From positions 1-9,041 of the forward strand of contig CALBLG010000030.1 of assembly GCA_937895975.1 (NCBI GenBank): a DNA stretch of 9,041 nucleotides, given 5' to 3'. A program made the translations under genes and the position numbers. Positions 1-6,655 of this stretch are shown in pieces (the first letter of the stretch is position 1; each line of letters starts with the position of its first letter). The DNA comes from an uncultured Slackia sp. (GTDB lineage Bacteria; Actinomycetota; Coriobacteriia; Coriobacteriales; Eggerthellaceae). A model generated the notes under the pieces. That model was not told the DNA's origin, ran no database searches, and saw only the letters and a program-made list of their open reading frames with translations.

Positions 1-1945
1 CAGCCTCGCGTTCGGCGGGCTCGCACAGCTCGCCCATGCACTCGAACGGCGCGTCCCAACTGAACACGCGCTCGGCGGGCAAGCCCAGATGCTCGACGAT
101 CTTCTCGCAGCCATCGGGCGCCACCGGATGCATCAGCAGCGTGGCAACGCGCAGCGTGAAGAAGCTGTCAACCAGAATTTGGCGGCGCATATCCTGGTCG
201 TCGGCGCCTTCGGCTGCCTTGATGCCATCGGCCCAATGCTTCTGCGCCCAACGAATGAAGTCATCCATCAACGTCATGACCGAGTGCAGCTCGGCGCGAT
301 GCATGATGGCCTCGTATTCCGTCATGGCTTTATGGCAGCGCGCCACCACATCGGCAGCAGGGTTGCCAAGCGGCATGAAGCCTTCGAAGTTCTTCTGCGC
401 TTCGTAGAAGCAGCTGCGGGCCAAGCGATTGAACACGTTGGTGAGCAGCGCGCCCTCTTTCAGCACCGGGTCGGCCACGCGGGGGTCGGTGCGCTTGGCC
501 TCATCGGAGTCGAACGGCTTCGGCTTGAAACCGACCGATTTCACATCCAGGCCCAAGCCCAGCCAATGCGCGCGCAGCTGGTCGACCGTGTAATGCTCGA
601 GCAGCTGGTCGGCCGAAGGCGGCTTCACCGCGCCCGACGACGACGCCTTCGTCTTGCCGAACAGAATGTGGTGGTTGGCGATGAGGCTCGTCTGCTGCAA
701 CTGCCCCGCGGCCGGCCATGCTGCCTCGGCGTTGTCATCTTCAAGCGCGCTCCACAGCGCCGGCTGGGCCACGCCGTAAAAATACAGGTTGTCTTGCCCG
801 ATGAACTGGTACACGCGTGCCTCGGGGTCGCACCACCAGTCGCGCACCGCATCCAGGCTTTCGCCGCGCGCCTCGAGGGCCGTGGCCGAGAAGCTGATTG
901 GCGCCCACAAGCTTTCGGGCCAGCACCACACGGTAAGGCCATCGACGCCTTCCATCTGCGGCACCTTCACGCCCCACTCGACGTTGCCTGAAATGCGGAA
1001 CGGCACCAGCGCTTTGCCCGTGCGGAAACGGATGCCCGCGCCGGTCAGCACGTCGCGAGCAACGTCGCGCGCCTCGATATCGGCGAATTCGATTTCGAAG
1101 CTCTGTTTGTTACCCTCGGCGGCATGGAATTCGTGCGCAGGAAGCTGGCCCTCGACCTCGCGATATGCGTTCTCGAGCTCGTTTTTGATGTAAATGACGG
1201 GCGGCACCAAAAATTCCTTGGCGGTCTGCGACACCACGGGGCGCACCTCGGGGTCGGCCTCGAGCTTATCGGCGATTTCGCCCAGCTGCCCGCGGAAATT
1301 CGGCAGGTCGAAATACCAGTTGCGCACCGGACGCAGCTCGGGCACGCAGCCCGTCAGCGACGACTTCGGCGCAATAAGGTCGGCTGGGTCGAATTGGTGG
1401 CCCAGGTCGCATTCGTCCGCATAAGCCTTTTCCGACTTGCAGCCCTGCACGGGACAATGGCCCTGCACCTGACGGCCGTTGAGGAACTGGCCCGCCTCGG
1501 GGTCGTAGAACTGCAGCGTCTCCATCAGGCGCAGGTGGCCGTTTTCGTGCAGCTTATGCAGCAAATCGTTCGTCACCTGCTGGTGCACCTCGGCCGCGCG
1601 CCCGATTCCCGAGCCTTCATATATAGAAAGGGAAATGTCGTAGGCGTCGAGCGTGGCCTTCTGCGCGTCGTGGTTGCGCTGCACGTAGTCGACGATGGTG
1701 CCCTCGAAGCCCTCGTTCTCGCACGCTTTGCGATAGCCCTCTTGGATGGGCGAACCGAAGCAGTCGGTGCCCGAAACGAACAGCACGTTTTGCGCGCCGA
1801 TGCGGTCGCGCAGGAAGCGCGCGTAGGCGTCGGCGGGCACGAACACGCCGGCCACATGCCCAAAATGCAGCTTCTTATTGCCATAGGGCATGCCCGCGGT
1901 TACAACGGCGCGAACAGGCCATTTCAATTCGCTCGTATAGCTCAC
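1..1945 (-). CDS. metG: Methionyl-tRNA synthetase-like class I tRNA ligase, C-terminus cut by window edge
   Basis: This enzyme most likely charges tRNA-Met with methionine in the cytoplasm. The frame is open for 648 codons from a GTG at 1945 to the left edge with no stop, so the C-terminus is missing. The N-terminus holds a Rossmann-type start (VTAGMPYGNKKLHFGH) with the HIGH motif as HFGH at residues 27-30. A zinc-knuckle insert with Cys164, Cys169, Cys179 and His183 follows. The MetRS-like segment VWCWPESLWAPISF is at 339-352, and the KMSKS loop is read as KASSS at 433-437, with Ser in place of the second Lys. The helical region from about 495 resembles the anticodon-binding domain. The GTG is favoured because it overlaps the sppA stop (GTGA) and has GAGGGG about 8 bases upstream. 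It is a divergent MetRS type, often labelled only class I tRNA ligase, so a specialised paralogue cannot be excluded. Confidence 0.88.
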   Translation of the reverse strand, partial: MSYTSELKWPVRAVVTAGMPYGNKKLHFGHVAGVFVPADAYARFLRDRIGAQNVLFVSGTDCFGSPIQEGYRKACENEGFEGTIVDYVQRNHDAQKATLDAYDISLSIYEGSGIGRAAEVHQQVTNDLLHKLHENGHLRLMETLQFYDPEAGQFLNGRQVQGHCPVQGCKSEKAYADECDLGHQFDPADLIAPKSSLTGCVPELRPVRNWYFDLPNFRGQLGEIADKLEADPEVRPVVSQTAKEFLVPPVIYIKNELENAYREVEGQLPAHEFHAAEGNKQSFEIEFADIEARDVARDVLTGAGIRFRTGKALVPFRISGNVEWGVKVPQMEGVDGLTVWCWPESLWAPISFSATALEARGESLDAVRDWWCDPEARVYQFIGQDNLYFYGVAQPALWSALEDDNAEAAWPAAGQLQQTSLIANHHILFGKTKASSSGAVKPPSADQLLEHYTVDQLRAHWLGLGLDVKSVGFKPKPFDSDEAKRTDPRVADPVLKEGALLTNVFNRLARSCFYEAQKNFEGFMPLGNPAADVVARCHKAMTEYEAIMHRAELHSVMTLMDDFIRWAQKHWADGIKAAEGADDQDMRRQILVDSFFTLRVATLLMHPVAPDGCEKIVEHLGLPAERVFSWDAPFECMGELCEPAEREA

Positions 1946-3075
1946 GAAAGAACCCCCTCGTTCTTCAACAGTTCAATCAATTTCGCGACGGCGGCATCGG
2001 TCGCCGAGCCGTCGGCATCGGACCCAAGCAGGTCGAGAATAGAATCCAAATCACTGCCCGATTGCGTCAGCGTAACCACATTGTAGTCCTCGTCAAGCCC
2101 GCCAAGCTCGGCGGCCGCATCCAGGGCGTCGTCGAAAATGCCTATTTCATCGGCCAGGCCGTTCTCGATGGCCTGAGTGCCCGTGAAAGAAAGCCCCGTG
2201 GCAAGCGCGCGCACGTCATCGATGCTCATATCGCGGCCCGCAGCCACGTTCTGGATGAACGTCTCGTTCGTAACGTCGATCAACTGCTGGTAGTAGGCGC
2301 GCTCTTCGTCGGTCAGCGGACGCGTGCCGTAGCTCGAGTCCTTCGACTCGGCCGAAGCGATGTTGTCCACCTTGATGCCCAGCTTGTCGAGCAACTCCGA
2401 CAAATCGGTCACCTGCATCACCGTGCCGATAGAGCCGATATCGGTGGTCTTGTTCACGAAAATCTTGTCGGCCTGGCTCGAAATCTCGTACGCGGCGCTG
2501 CAGTTCATCGACGCGCTGGATACCACCACGGGCTTGCTGAAACGCCTCACGTATTCGGCCATTTCCTCGCCCGCCGTGGCTGTGCCGCCGCCCGAATCGA
2601 CGCGCAGCACCACGGCCTTGATATCGTCATCGGCCTCGGCCTGGTCGAGCAAAGCCGACAGCCCCTCGGGCGAGCATGCCGAACCATCATATTGGATGGT
2701 TCCCGTAAGATCGATCACCGCGACGCTTGGACCATCCTCGGCGAAGATGCCCTCGTCGGAGCCCGTGAGCGACGCGAGCGATTTCACCGCGCTCGAGCAC
2801 GACATGGCGCCTATGGTGAAGCAGAACACGACGGCGAACAAAACCACGCCGAGCACAATCCACGGCGCCTTGCTTTTCTTCGGCTGCGCGGGCGCGACGT
2901 ATGTCGGCTGGGGCTGCGCGCAACCGTACGCATACGGCTGGTAGGGCTGGCCTTGCTGCGTCTGAGCCTGCTGACCATATGGCTGTTGGGCCGATTGCGC
3001 GGTCGCCGCGCCCACCGCCTGCCGCTGAGGCGCAGGGGGCTGCTGCGGTTGCTGATTCGTGTTTTCTTCTGCCAT
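1942..3075 (-). CDS. sppA: Signal peptide peptidase SppA, family S49 membrane serine protease
   Basis: A 377-residue S49 peptidase that likely degrades signal-peptide remnants or other membrane peptides, with its catalytic domain outside the membrane. Residues 1-65 are a low-complexity Gln/Pro/Tyr/Ala-rich tail, followed by a KKSK basic patch and one membrane segment at about 71-92. The protease domain covers about 115-330. Ser193 (in NCSAAYEIS) and Lys245 (in ESKDSSYG) line up with the Ser147/Lys199 dyad known from Bacillus subtilis SppA. The loop usually written SPGG reads DSGGG at 160-164. The frame extends 40 codons further upstream, but the ATG at 3075 is chosen because AAAGG precedes it by 7 bases and the upstream residues look like translated promoter DNA. 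The stop TGA overlaps the metG GTG, so the two genes are probably co-transcribed and translationally coupled. The gene diverges from the VanZ gene. Confidence 0.92.
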   Translation of the reverse strand: MAEENTNQQPQQPPAPQRQAVGAATAQSAQQPYGQQAQTQQGQPYQPYAYGCAQPQPTYVAPAQPKKSKAPWIVLGVVLFAVVFCFTIGAMSCSSAVKSLASLTGSDEGIFAEDGPSVAVIDLTGTIQYDGSACSPEGLSALLDQAEADDDIKAVVLRVDSGGGTATAGEEMAEYVRRFSKPVVVSSASMNCSAAYEISSQADKIFVNKTTDIGSIGTVMQVTDLSELLDKLGIKVDNIASAESKDSSYGTRPLTDEERAYYQQLIDVTNETFIQNVAAGRDMSIDDVRALATGLSFTGTQAIENGLADEIGIFDDALDAAAELGGLDEDYNVVTLTQSGSDLDSILDLLGSDADGSATDAAVAKLIELLKNEGVLS

Positions 3076-3169
3076 GGATGCGCCTTTCCATATCGGTTTC
3101 GCATGCGTGGACATAGCCTGTTTATGGTAACGAAACTGCGGCGTTTGCGCACGCGTCCCACCATTTTGA

Positions 3170-3184
3170 TAGAATCGCGAGCCA
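3170..3184 (+). promoter_or_regulatory. Putative -10 box (TAGAAT) for a leaderless VanZ-family transcript
   Basis: TAGAAT at 3170-3175 matches the sigma-70 -10 consensus at five of six positions. It ends 8 bases before the ATG at 3184, and no Shine-Dalgarno-like purine run fits in between. Transcription would therefore begin at or within a few bases of the start codon, a leaderless arrangement common in actinobacteria. The -35 is poor: TTGCGC lies 19 bases upstream of the box. The promoter sits in the 108-bp gap shared with divergent sppA, for which I find no convincing promoter. Confidence 0.45.
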
Positions 3185-3732
3185 TGGAACCACATGCAGA
3201 AAAGAAAAGCGGCATCGGCCGCACAACCAAAGTCGTCCTATCATGGACGGCCGTCATCGTTATGCTCATTGTCATCTTTTGGATGAGCGCCCGCTCGGGC
3301 AACGACCTTGACAACAATTCGGGCATCGTGTCCATGGTGAAGTCAATGCTCGCGAACTGCGCTTTGGCGCTGTTAGGCCATGAAGTCGATGTGTCCCCCG
3401 TCGGGCATTTCACCGAATACCTGCTGCTTGGCGCAGCGCTGGCCAATGCACTTCGATTCACGCCGTGGACGAAATTCGACGATGCGCGCCGCAGCGGCGC
3501 ACTGTCCAAAAACGGACATGCGTCCCATCCCTCTGGCATGTTGGGCGATTTCCCCGCCCCCGTAATCGCGGCGCTCATCAGCAGCTTTTACGGCGTGACC
3601 GACGAGTTCCACCAGATTTTCACCCCAACGCGCAGCTGCGACCCCGCAGATTGGCTGGTAGACACCTGCGCCGCAGCCATCGGCGCCGCCATCATCTGGG
3701 CATTTCTGAAAAAACGCGGCGAAAAGGATTAA
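3184..3732 (+). CDS. VanZ-family membrane protein
   Basis: A 182-residue membrane protein of the VanZ-like family. VanZ is named for low-level teicoplanin resistance in the vanA cluster, but most members have no known role, and nothing here links it to glycopeptide resistance. Hydrophobic segments are at about 16-35, 76-90, 124-138 and 158-175. Typical family residues are visible: FWMSARSG at 32-39, His75 with EY at 78-79, the core GVTDEFHQIFTPTR at 137-150, and DWLVDT at 156-161 before the last membrane helix. A variable polar stretch (about 94-123) separates segments 2 and 3. The frame is open far upstream but only as antisense of sppA. The ATG at 3184 is chosen because the recognisable protein begins there and a -10 box lies just before it. 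It is the only plus-strand gene, diverges from sppA, and has no partner gene. Confidence 0.88.
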   Translation: MEPHAEKKSGIGRTTKVVLSWTAVIVMLIVIFWMSARSGNDLDNNSGIVSMVKSMLANCALALLGHEVDVSPVGHFTEYLLLGAALANALRFTPWTKFDDARRSGALSKNGHASHPSGMLGDFPAPVIAALISSFYGVTDEFHQIFTPTRSCDPADWLVDTCAAAIGAAIIWAFLKKRGEKD

Positions 3733-3840
3733 TTAACGAGGCTTCCGAGACGCATTCGGCACCCGTACAATTGCCACTTATCAGCGATGCTTGCATCTGG
3801 CGGTTGCCGCCTTCAACCTTAGATTCGAAAAAGGATTCCA

Positions 3841-3906
3841 ATGGATATCTTTACGCTTGCTGCCGGAACTCGCTCAACCCTGTCGCTTGCTATGGGAATC
3901 GCCTAG
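3841..3906 (+). CDS. Possible 21-residue peptide, unrecognised
   Basis: An ATG at 3841 follows AAGGA with a 5-base spacer, good ribosome-site geometry, and opens a 21-codon frame beginning MDIFTLAAGT and ending in TAG. The peptide is mildly hydrophobic with no family that I recognise. A TACAAT box about 70 bases upstream could drive it, and the hairpin at 3948 lies 40 bases after the stop. It could be a small membrane peptide, the remnant start of a lost gene, or chance. The support is a good ribosome site only. Confidence 0.18.
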   Translation: MDIFTLAAGTRSTLSLAMGIA

Positions 3907-3947
3907 CTTCTTGTATCGAAAACGCGAAAGCCATCGGAAAATGAAGA

Positions 3948-3975
3948 GAGCGGTTGGGATAAATCCTAACCGCTC
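3948..3975 (-). terminator. Strong hairpin, probable terminator of the YhcH-family gene
   Basis: GAGCGGTTGGGA (3948-3959) pairs with TCCTAACCGCTC (3964-3975) around a TAAA loop: 12 bp with one G-T wobble. On the minus strand it is followed by TCTTCATTTTCC, a weak U-rich tail. On the plus strand no T-run follows. It therefore best fits termination of minus-strand transcription about 80 bases after the stop at 4056, and might also act on plus-strand transcripts. Confidence 0.55.
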
Positions 3976-4055
3976 CCAAACACTACCGGCACCGTTGCTT
4001 GTCGAGATTCCAGCCTCTTAAGTACAGGCGCCGCTGATGTCGACACTATATCAGC

Positions 4056-4505
4056 CTACACCAGAACCTTGAAGACGCACTTTTTGTTGCGCGACGGCTG
4101 GTCGATTGCGATGCCCGGCTTGTGCGCGTCATCGGGGAAATACACCGCGAAGCTGCCCGGCTCGAGAATCGCCTGCGTGGCAGCCTGGCCTTCAAGCAGC
4201 ATGAAGTCGCCCGATTCGTCGTATTCGCCGGCGTCGCATTTCGCCAGCACCTGTGAATCGATGCGCTCGATGCCCGCAGCAACAACTTGCACATCGATGT
4301 AGCGCTTGTGCGCCTCGAATTTGCAATCGGCGAACGGCTTGGAATCGTATTCGGCAACATTCACGTACAGCGCATCGCCATCGATATCGTTGCGACCGTT
4401 CGGCAGCGCGGCCAGGTCGTGCTCGCGAGCCCATTCGATTGCGCGGCGCACGCCTTCGTGACCAATCGTCGACAAGTCGGTGCTTTCGATATTTCCGAAA
4501 ATCAT
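4056..4505 (-). CDS. YhcH/YjgK/YiaL family (DUF386) cupin-fold protein
   Basis: A 149-residue protein, the usual length for this family, which includes Escherichia coli YhcH, YiaL and EbgC. Members have a cupin-like double-stranded beta barrel with a bound metal and are linked to sugar or sialic-acid metabolism, possibly as anomerases; the reaction is not settled. Visible signatures are the N-terminal MIFGNI, the segment KFEAHKRYIDVQVV at 62-75 with candidate ligands Glu64 and His66, and PGSFAVYFPDDAHKPGIA at 116-133 with His128. The ATG at 4505 is preceded by AGGAAGGA with a 6-base gap. The gene stands alone: the next minus-strand gene upstream, pgcA, is 372 bp away behind its own hairpin, so no sugar pathway can be assigned from context. 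It has a perfect TATAAT box and a terminator-like hairpin in its leader. Confidence 0.9.
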   Translation of the reverse strand: MIFGNIESTDLSTIGHEGVRRAIEWAREHDLAALPNGRNDIDGDALYVNVAEYDSKPFADCKFEAHKRYIDVQVVAAGIERIDSQVLAKCDAGEYDESGDFMLLEGQAATQAILEPGSFAVYFPDDAHKPGIAIDQPSRNKKCVFKVLV

Positions 4506-4532
4506 GGGATGTCCTTCCTAAGTTCGAATCCC

Positions 4533-4559
4533 AAAAAGACGCAGGAGCGCTTCCTGCGT
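4533..4559 (-). terminator. Terminator-like hairpin with T-run in the YhcH-family leader
   Basis: On the minus strand ACGCAGGA pairs with TCCTGCGT (8 bp, AGCGC loop; 4539-4559). Two bases after the stem come five Ts (4537-4533), the classic form of an intrinsic terminator. It lies between the TATAAT box (4565-4570) and the ribosome site of the gene starting at 4505. The expected transcription start is near 4558, at the base of the stem. It may therefore stop read-through arriving from upstream, or form a 5'-end hairpin on the YhcH-family mRNA, rather than attenuate that promoter. Confidence 0.6.
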
Positions 4560-4564
4560 TGCCC

Positions 4565-4588
4565 ATTATAAAGTGCGTGTAGCCGCAC
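4565..4588 (-). promoter_or_regulatory. TATAAT promoter with an operator-like dyad for the YhcH-family gene
   Basis: The minus strand carries a perfect TATAAT at 4570-4565. Two bases upstream lies the dyad GTGCG-6-CGCAC (4573-4588), filling the space between the -10 and the expected -35. The -35 itself is poor (GCAAGG at 17-bp spacing). A weak -35 with a dyad in the spacer suits a regulator-controlled promoter, but the arms are only 5 bp and no regulator gene is in the window. Confidence 0.45.
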
Positions 4589-4638
4589 CTTGCCCAGCGA
4601 TGAAAAACCTTGCCAGGAACGCACGGCTTACTATTCTC

Positions 4639-4835
4639 CTGCAAGAAAATCGCACTTCAAATGGCAAGAAATCCGAGGTTTGCAGCGAATTTTTCGAAGT
4701 TTTCCGGCATTTGAGGACAAGAACCCAGGTCGGAACACCCAAAACCGAGCATAACGACCGAAGGAGCATGAACTCCTCTGCAAATTAGCTGCAAACCTCG
4801 GAATTTCTGCCAAAGCGAAACCTAATTTCTTGCAG
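4639..4835. repeat. 197-bp element with 48-bp imperfect terminal inverted repeats
   Basis: The left end (4639-4686) and the reverse complement of the right end (4788-4835) align without gaps, matching at 35 of 48 positions. Matches cluster in an outer block, CTGCAAGAAA, and an inner block, CCGAGGTTTGCAGC, with TGGCA between them. The 101-bp centre is AT-richer than the neighbouring genes and holds a small AGGAG/CTCCT hairpin but no credible gene. Equal spacing of both blocks at both ends suggests one symmetric unit, such as a MITE-like or palindromic intergenic repeat. No target duplication was found at the ends. Confidence 0.6.
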
Positions 4836-4837
4836 CA

Positions 4838-4869
4838 TGTTGAAGAGCGGCATCGGCCGCTCTTCAACA
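4838..4869 (-). terminator. Perfect 14-bp hairpin after pgcA, probable terminator
   Basis: TGTTGAAGAGCGGC (4838-4851) pairs perfectly with GCCGCTCTTCAACA (4856-4869) around a four-base loop. It begins 8 bases beyond the pgcA stop (4878-4880), where a terminator or 3'-end stabiliser is expected. Neither strand has a T-run after the stem, so it is either a U-tract-less terminator or an mRNA end-protecting hairpin. Confidence 0.6.
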
Positions 4870-4877
4870 GACATGTT

Positions 4878-6587
4878 CTATTTCAAAAGCTCGCGGCCAG
4901 CAGTCTCGAGCGAATCGAGCAGCGCATCGGCCGCGGCGCGGTCGGCGTCTTTCGCGAACACGTACAGCTTGATCTTCGGCTCGGTACCGCTCGGGCGCAC
5001 GATAACCTTGTTGCCGCCCTCGACGTCGAACTCGACGACATTAGCCGAAGGCAGGCCGTTCACGCCAGCCTCGTAATCCACTACGCCCTCAACCTTACGC
5101 CCCGCAAGCTCGGCCGGCGCCTGCTCGCGAAGCTTCGCCATAATGCCGCGCATGGTTTCCGCGCCCGCAGCGCCCGGGAACGACACCGACACCGTGCGGT
5201 TCAGCCACCAGCCATGCTTTTCGTACAGCGCGCGCATGGCCTGCGCCAAGTTCATGCCGCGCAGCTTGTAGTCTTGCGCCATTTGGCAAATAAGCAAGCT
5301 TGCGTTCACGGCGTCTTTGTCGCGCACGTGGTCGCCTGAAAGATACCCATAGCTCTCTTCGAAGCCAAACATGAAGCGGTCGGCCTGGCCGGCATCGGAA
5401 AGTTCAGTGATGATGTCGCCGATATATTTGAAGCCCGTCAAGCAGCGACGCAGCTCAAAACCGTACTCAGCAGCAAGCGTGTCCACCATGGCCGACGATA
5501 CGATGGTCGTTACGGCCACCTTGTTCGACAAATCCTCGCCACGCCCGGCACGCATACGCGCAATGTAGTCGAGCAGCAAAACGCCCATCTCGTTGCCCGT
5601 GAGCAGCGTGTAGTCGTCGCCGTCTTTGCAGGCCACGCCCACGCGGTCGGCATCGGGGTCGGTCGCCAGCAGCAAATCGGGGTGAACCTGTTCGCACAGG
5701 TCGATGCCCTTCTGCATAGCCTCGCGAATCTCGGGGTTCGGGTACGGGCACGTAGGGAAATCGCCGTTGGGTTCGCGCTGCTCGGGCACCACGGTCACGT
5801 CGGTCATGCCCGCGCGCTGAAGCACGGTGGTCACGGGAATAAGGCCCGTACCGTTCAGGGGCGTGTACACCAACTTCAACGGCGCGGAAGCAACCTGCTC
5901 GGCAGAGAGATTGCTCACCGATTTGGAAAGCACGGCATCGTAGTAGCGCTCGAGCACCGCATCGTCGATCCACTTCACCATGCCGGCAGCCATGGCGTCG
6001 TCAAAGCCCATGGTTTTCACGCCGACGAACGCATCAGTGTTCGCGATAGAGGCCGAGATGGCCTTCGCCGCCTCGCTCGTGATTTGGCAACCGTCGGGGC
6101 CATACGCCTTATAGCCGTTATAGGGCGCCGGGTTGTGGCTGGCGGTCATGCAGATGCCGCCCGAGCAGCCCAAATCGCGCACGGCCCACGAAAGCGTGGG
6201 CACAGGCGAAATTTTGGGATACACATGCGCCACGATACCGTTCGCAGCCAAAATGGAAGCCGTCACCCGCACAAACAGCTCGCCCTTGTTGCGCGAGTCG
6301 CGCGCGATGGCGACGCTGGGATTCTCGAAGTTCGCATTCAGGTAATTGGCGAAGCCCTGCGTCGCACGGCCCACCGTATAGACATTCATGCGGTTCGTGC
6401 CCGCTCCCAGCGTGCCGCGCAAACCCGCCGTGCCGAACGCCAAATCTTGGAAGAACGCATCCACCGCCGCGGAATCGTCGCCGGCATCGGCCGCCTTCTT
6501 CATCTCGGCCAGCTCGGCCGCAAGCTCCTCATCGGAAACGTTGGCAATCCAACGTTCCAATTCAGCACGCACATCGCGATTTGTCAT
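4878..6587 (-). CDS. pgcA: Alpha-phosphoglucomutase / phospho-sugar mutase (PgcA type)
   Basis: A cytoplasmic enzyme of 569 residues, the normal length for the PgcA branch of the alpha-D-phosphohexomutase family, interconverting glucose-6-phosphate and glucose-1-phosphate, possibly also mannose phosphates. All four active-site elements are present: the FGTAGLRG entry (51-58), the phosphoserine loop TASHNP with Ser150, the magnesium loop DPDADRVG with Asp310, Asp312 and Asp314, and the sugar-binding EESYG (410-414) after TGFKYIGD (384-391). The phosphate-binding RPSGTEPK is at 531-538. The ATG at 6587 follows AAGGAG with a 6-base spacer. Glucose-1-phosphate feeds UDP-glucose or dTDP-sugar synthesis for envelope glycans, which fits the membrane glycan genes upstream. 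The 173-bp gap to gtrA and the hairpin within it leave it open whether they share a transcript. Confidence 0.95.
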   Translation of the reverse strand: MTNRDVRAELERWIANVSDEELAAELAEMKKAADAGDDSAAVDAFFQDLAFGTAGLRGTLGAGTNRMNVYTVGRATQGFANYLNANFENPSVAIARDSRNKGELFVRVTASILAANGIVAHVYPKISPVPTLSWAVRDLGCSGGICMTASHNPAPYNGYKAYGPDGCQITSEAAKAISASIANTDAFVGVKTMGFDDAMAAGMVKWIDDAVLERYYDAVLSKSVSNLSAEQVASAPLKLVYTPLNGTGLIPVTTVLQRAGMTDVTVVPEQREPNGDFPTCPYPNPEIREAMQKGIDLCEQVHPDLLLATDPDADRVGVACKDGDDYTLLTGNEMGVLLLDYIARMRAGRGEDLSNKVAVTTIVSSAMVDTLAAEYGFELRRCLTGFKYIGDIITELSDAGQADRFMFGFEESYGYLSGDHVRDKDAVNASLLICQMAQDYKLRGMNLAQAMRALYEKHGWWLNRTVSVSFPGAAGAETMRGIMAKLREQAPAELAGRKVEGVVDYEAGVNGLPSANVVEFDVEGGNKVIVRPSGTEPKIKLYVFAKDADRAAADALLDSLETAGRELLK

Positions 6588-6655
6588 TTTTATCTCCTTA
6601 ATTCACCGCCCGGAGGGCATCGGGCATGCGCTTCCGCTTCGGGCAAGTCCTGACT

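Larger units (their letters stand above)
3733..4055. other. 323-bp intergenic stretch between convergent genes
   Basis: This gap separates the ends of the plus-strand VanZ gene and the minus-strand YhcH-family gene. It holds a good -10-like TACAAT (3767-3772) without a clear -35. Small inverted repeats follow: GATGC/GCATC at 3786-3797, GGCGG/CCGCC around 3799-3811, and GCTGAT/ATCAGC at 4033-4055 directly after the YhcH-family stop. It also holds a 21-codon frame with a ribosome site (3841-3906) and a strong 12-bp hairpin (3948-3975). No protein of normal length or known RNA was recognised. The 76-codon frame at 3791-4021 reads through the hairpin and looks like noise. Confidence 0.5.

Noticed and set aside
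89..2086. Plus-strand open frames of 300 and 320 codons (89-991 and 1124-2086)
   Set aside because: They lie opposite metG, which is continuously open with clear motifs. Long antisense frames are expected in GC-rich genes with biased third positions.
2062..3183. Long plus-strand open frame upstream of and in frame with the VanZ gene
   Set aside because: It is the antisense of sppA. The translation is Arg/His/Leu-rich with no family resemblance, and the recognisable VanZ protein begins at 3184.
3076..3183. Search for an sppA promoter in the divergent gap
   Set aside because: CATAAA and TATGGA strings are present on the minus strand, but none has a -35 at acceptable spacing, so no promoter is called.
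3208..3224. AGCGGCATCGGCCGC shared between the VanZ gene start and the hairpin at 4847
   Set aside because: A 15-base match of common GC-rich codons inside a coding region. The hairpin arms are not shared, so chance is the simplest reading.
4506..4535. TTCGAATCC-like string resembling a tRNA T-arm near 4522
   Set aside because: The flanking bases do not pair as a T-stem on either strand, and no acceptor or anticodon arm could be built.
4566..4867. Small open frames on both strands over the 4639-4835 element
   Set aside because: They run through the inverted repeats and flanking hairpin, lack ribosome sites, and look like translated repeat DNA.
5682..6653. Plus-strand 323-codon open frame
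   Set aside because: It is antisense to pgcA, whose catalytic motifs are all intact. The translation is His/Arg-rich and unrecognisable.
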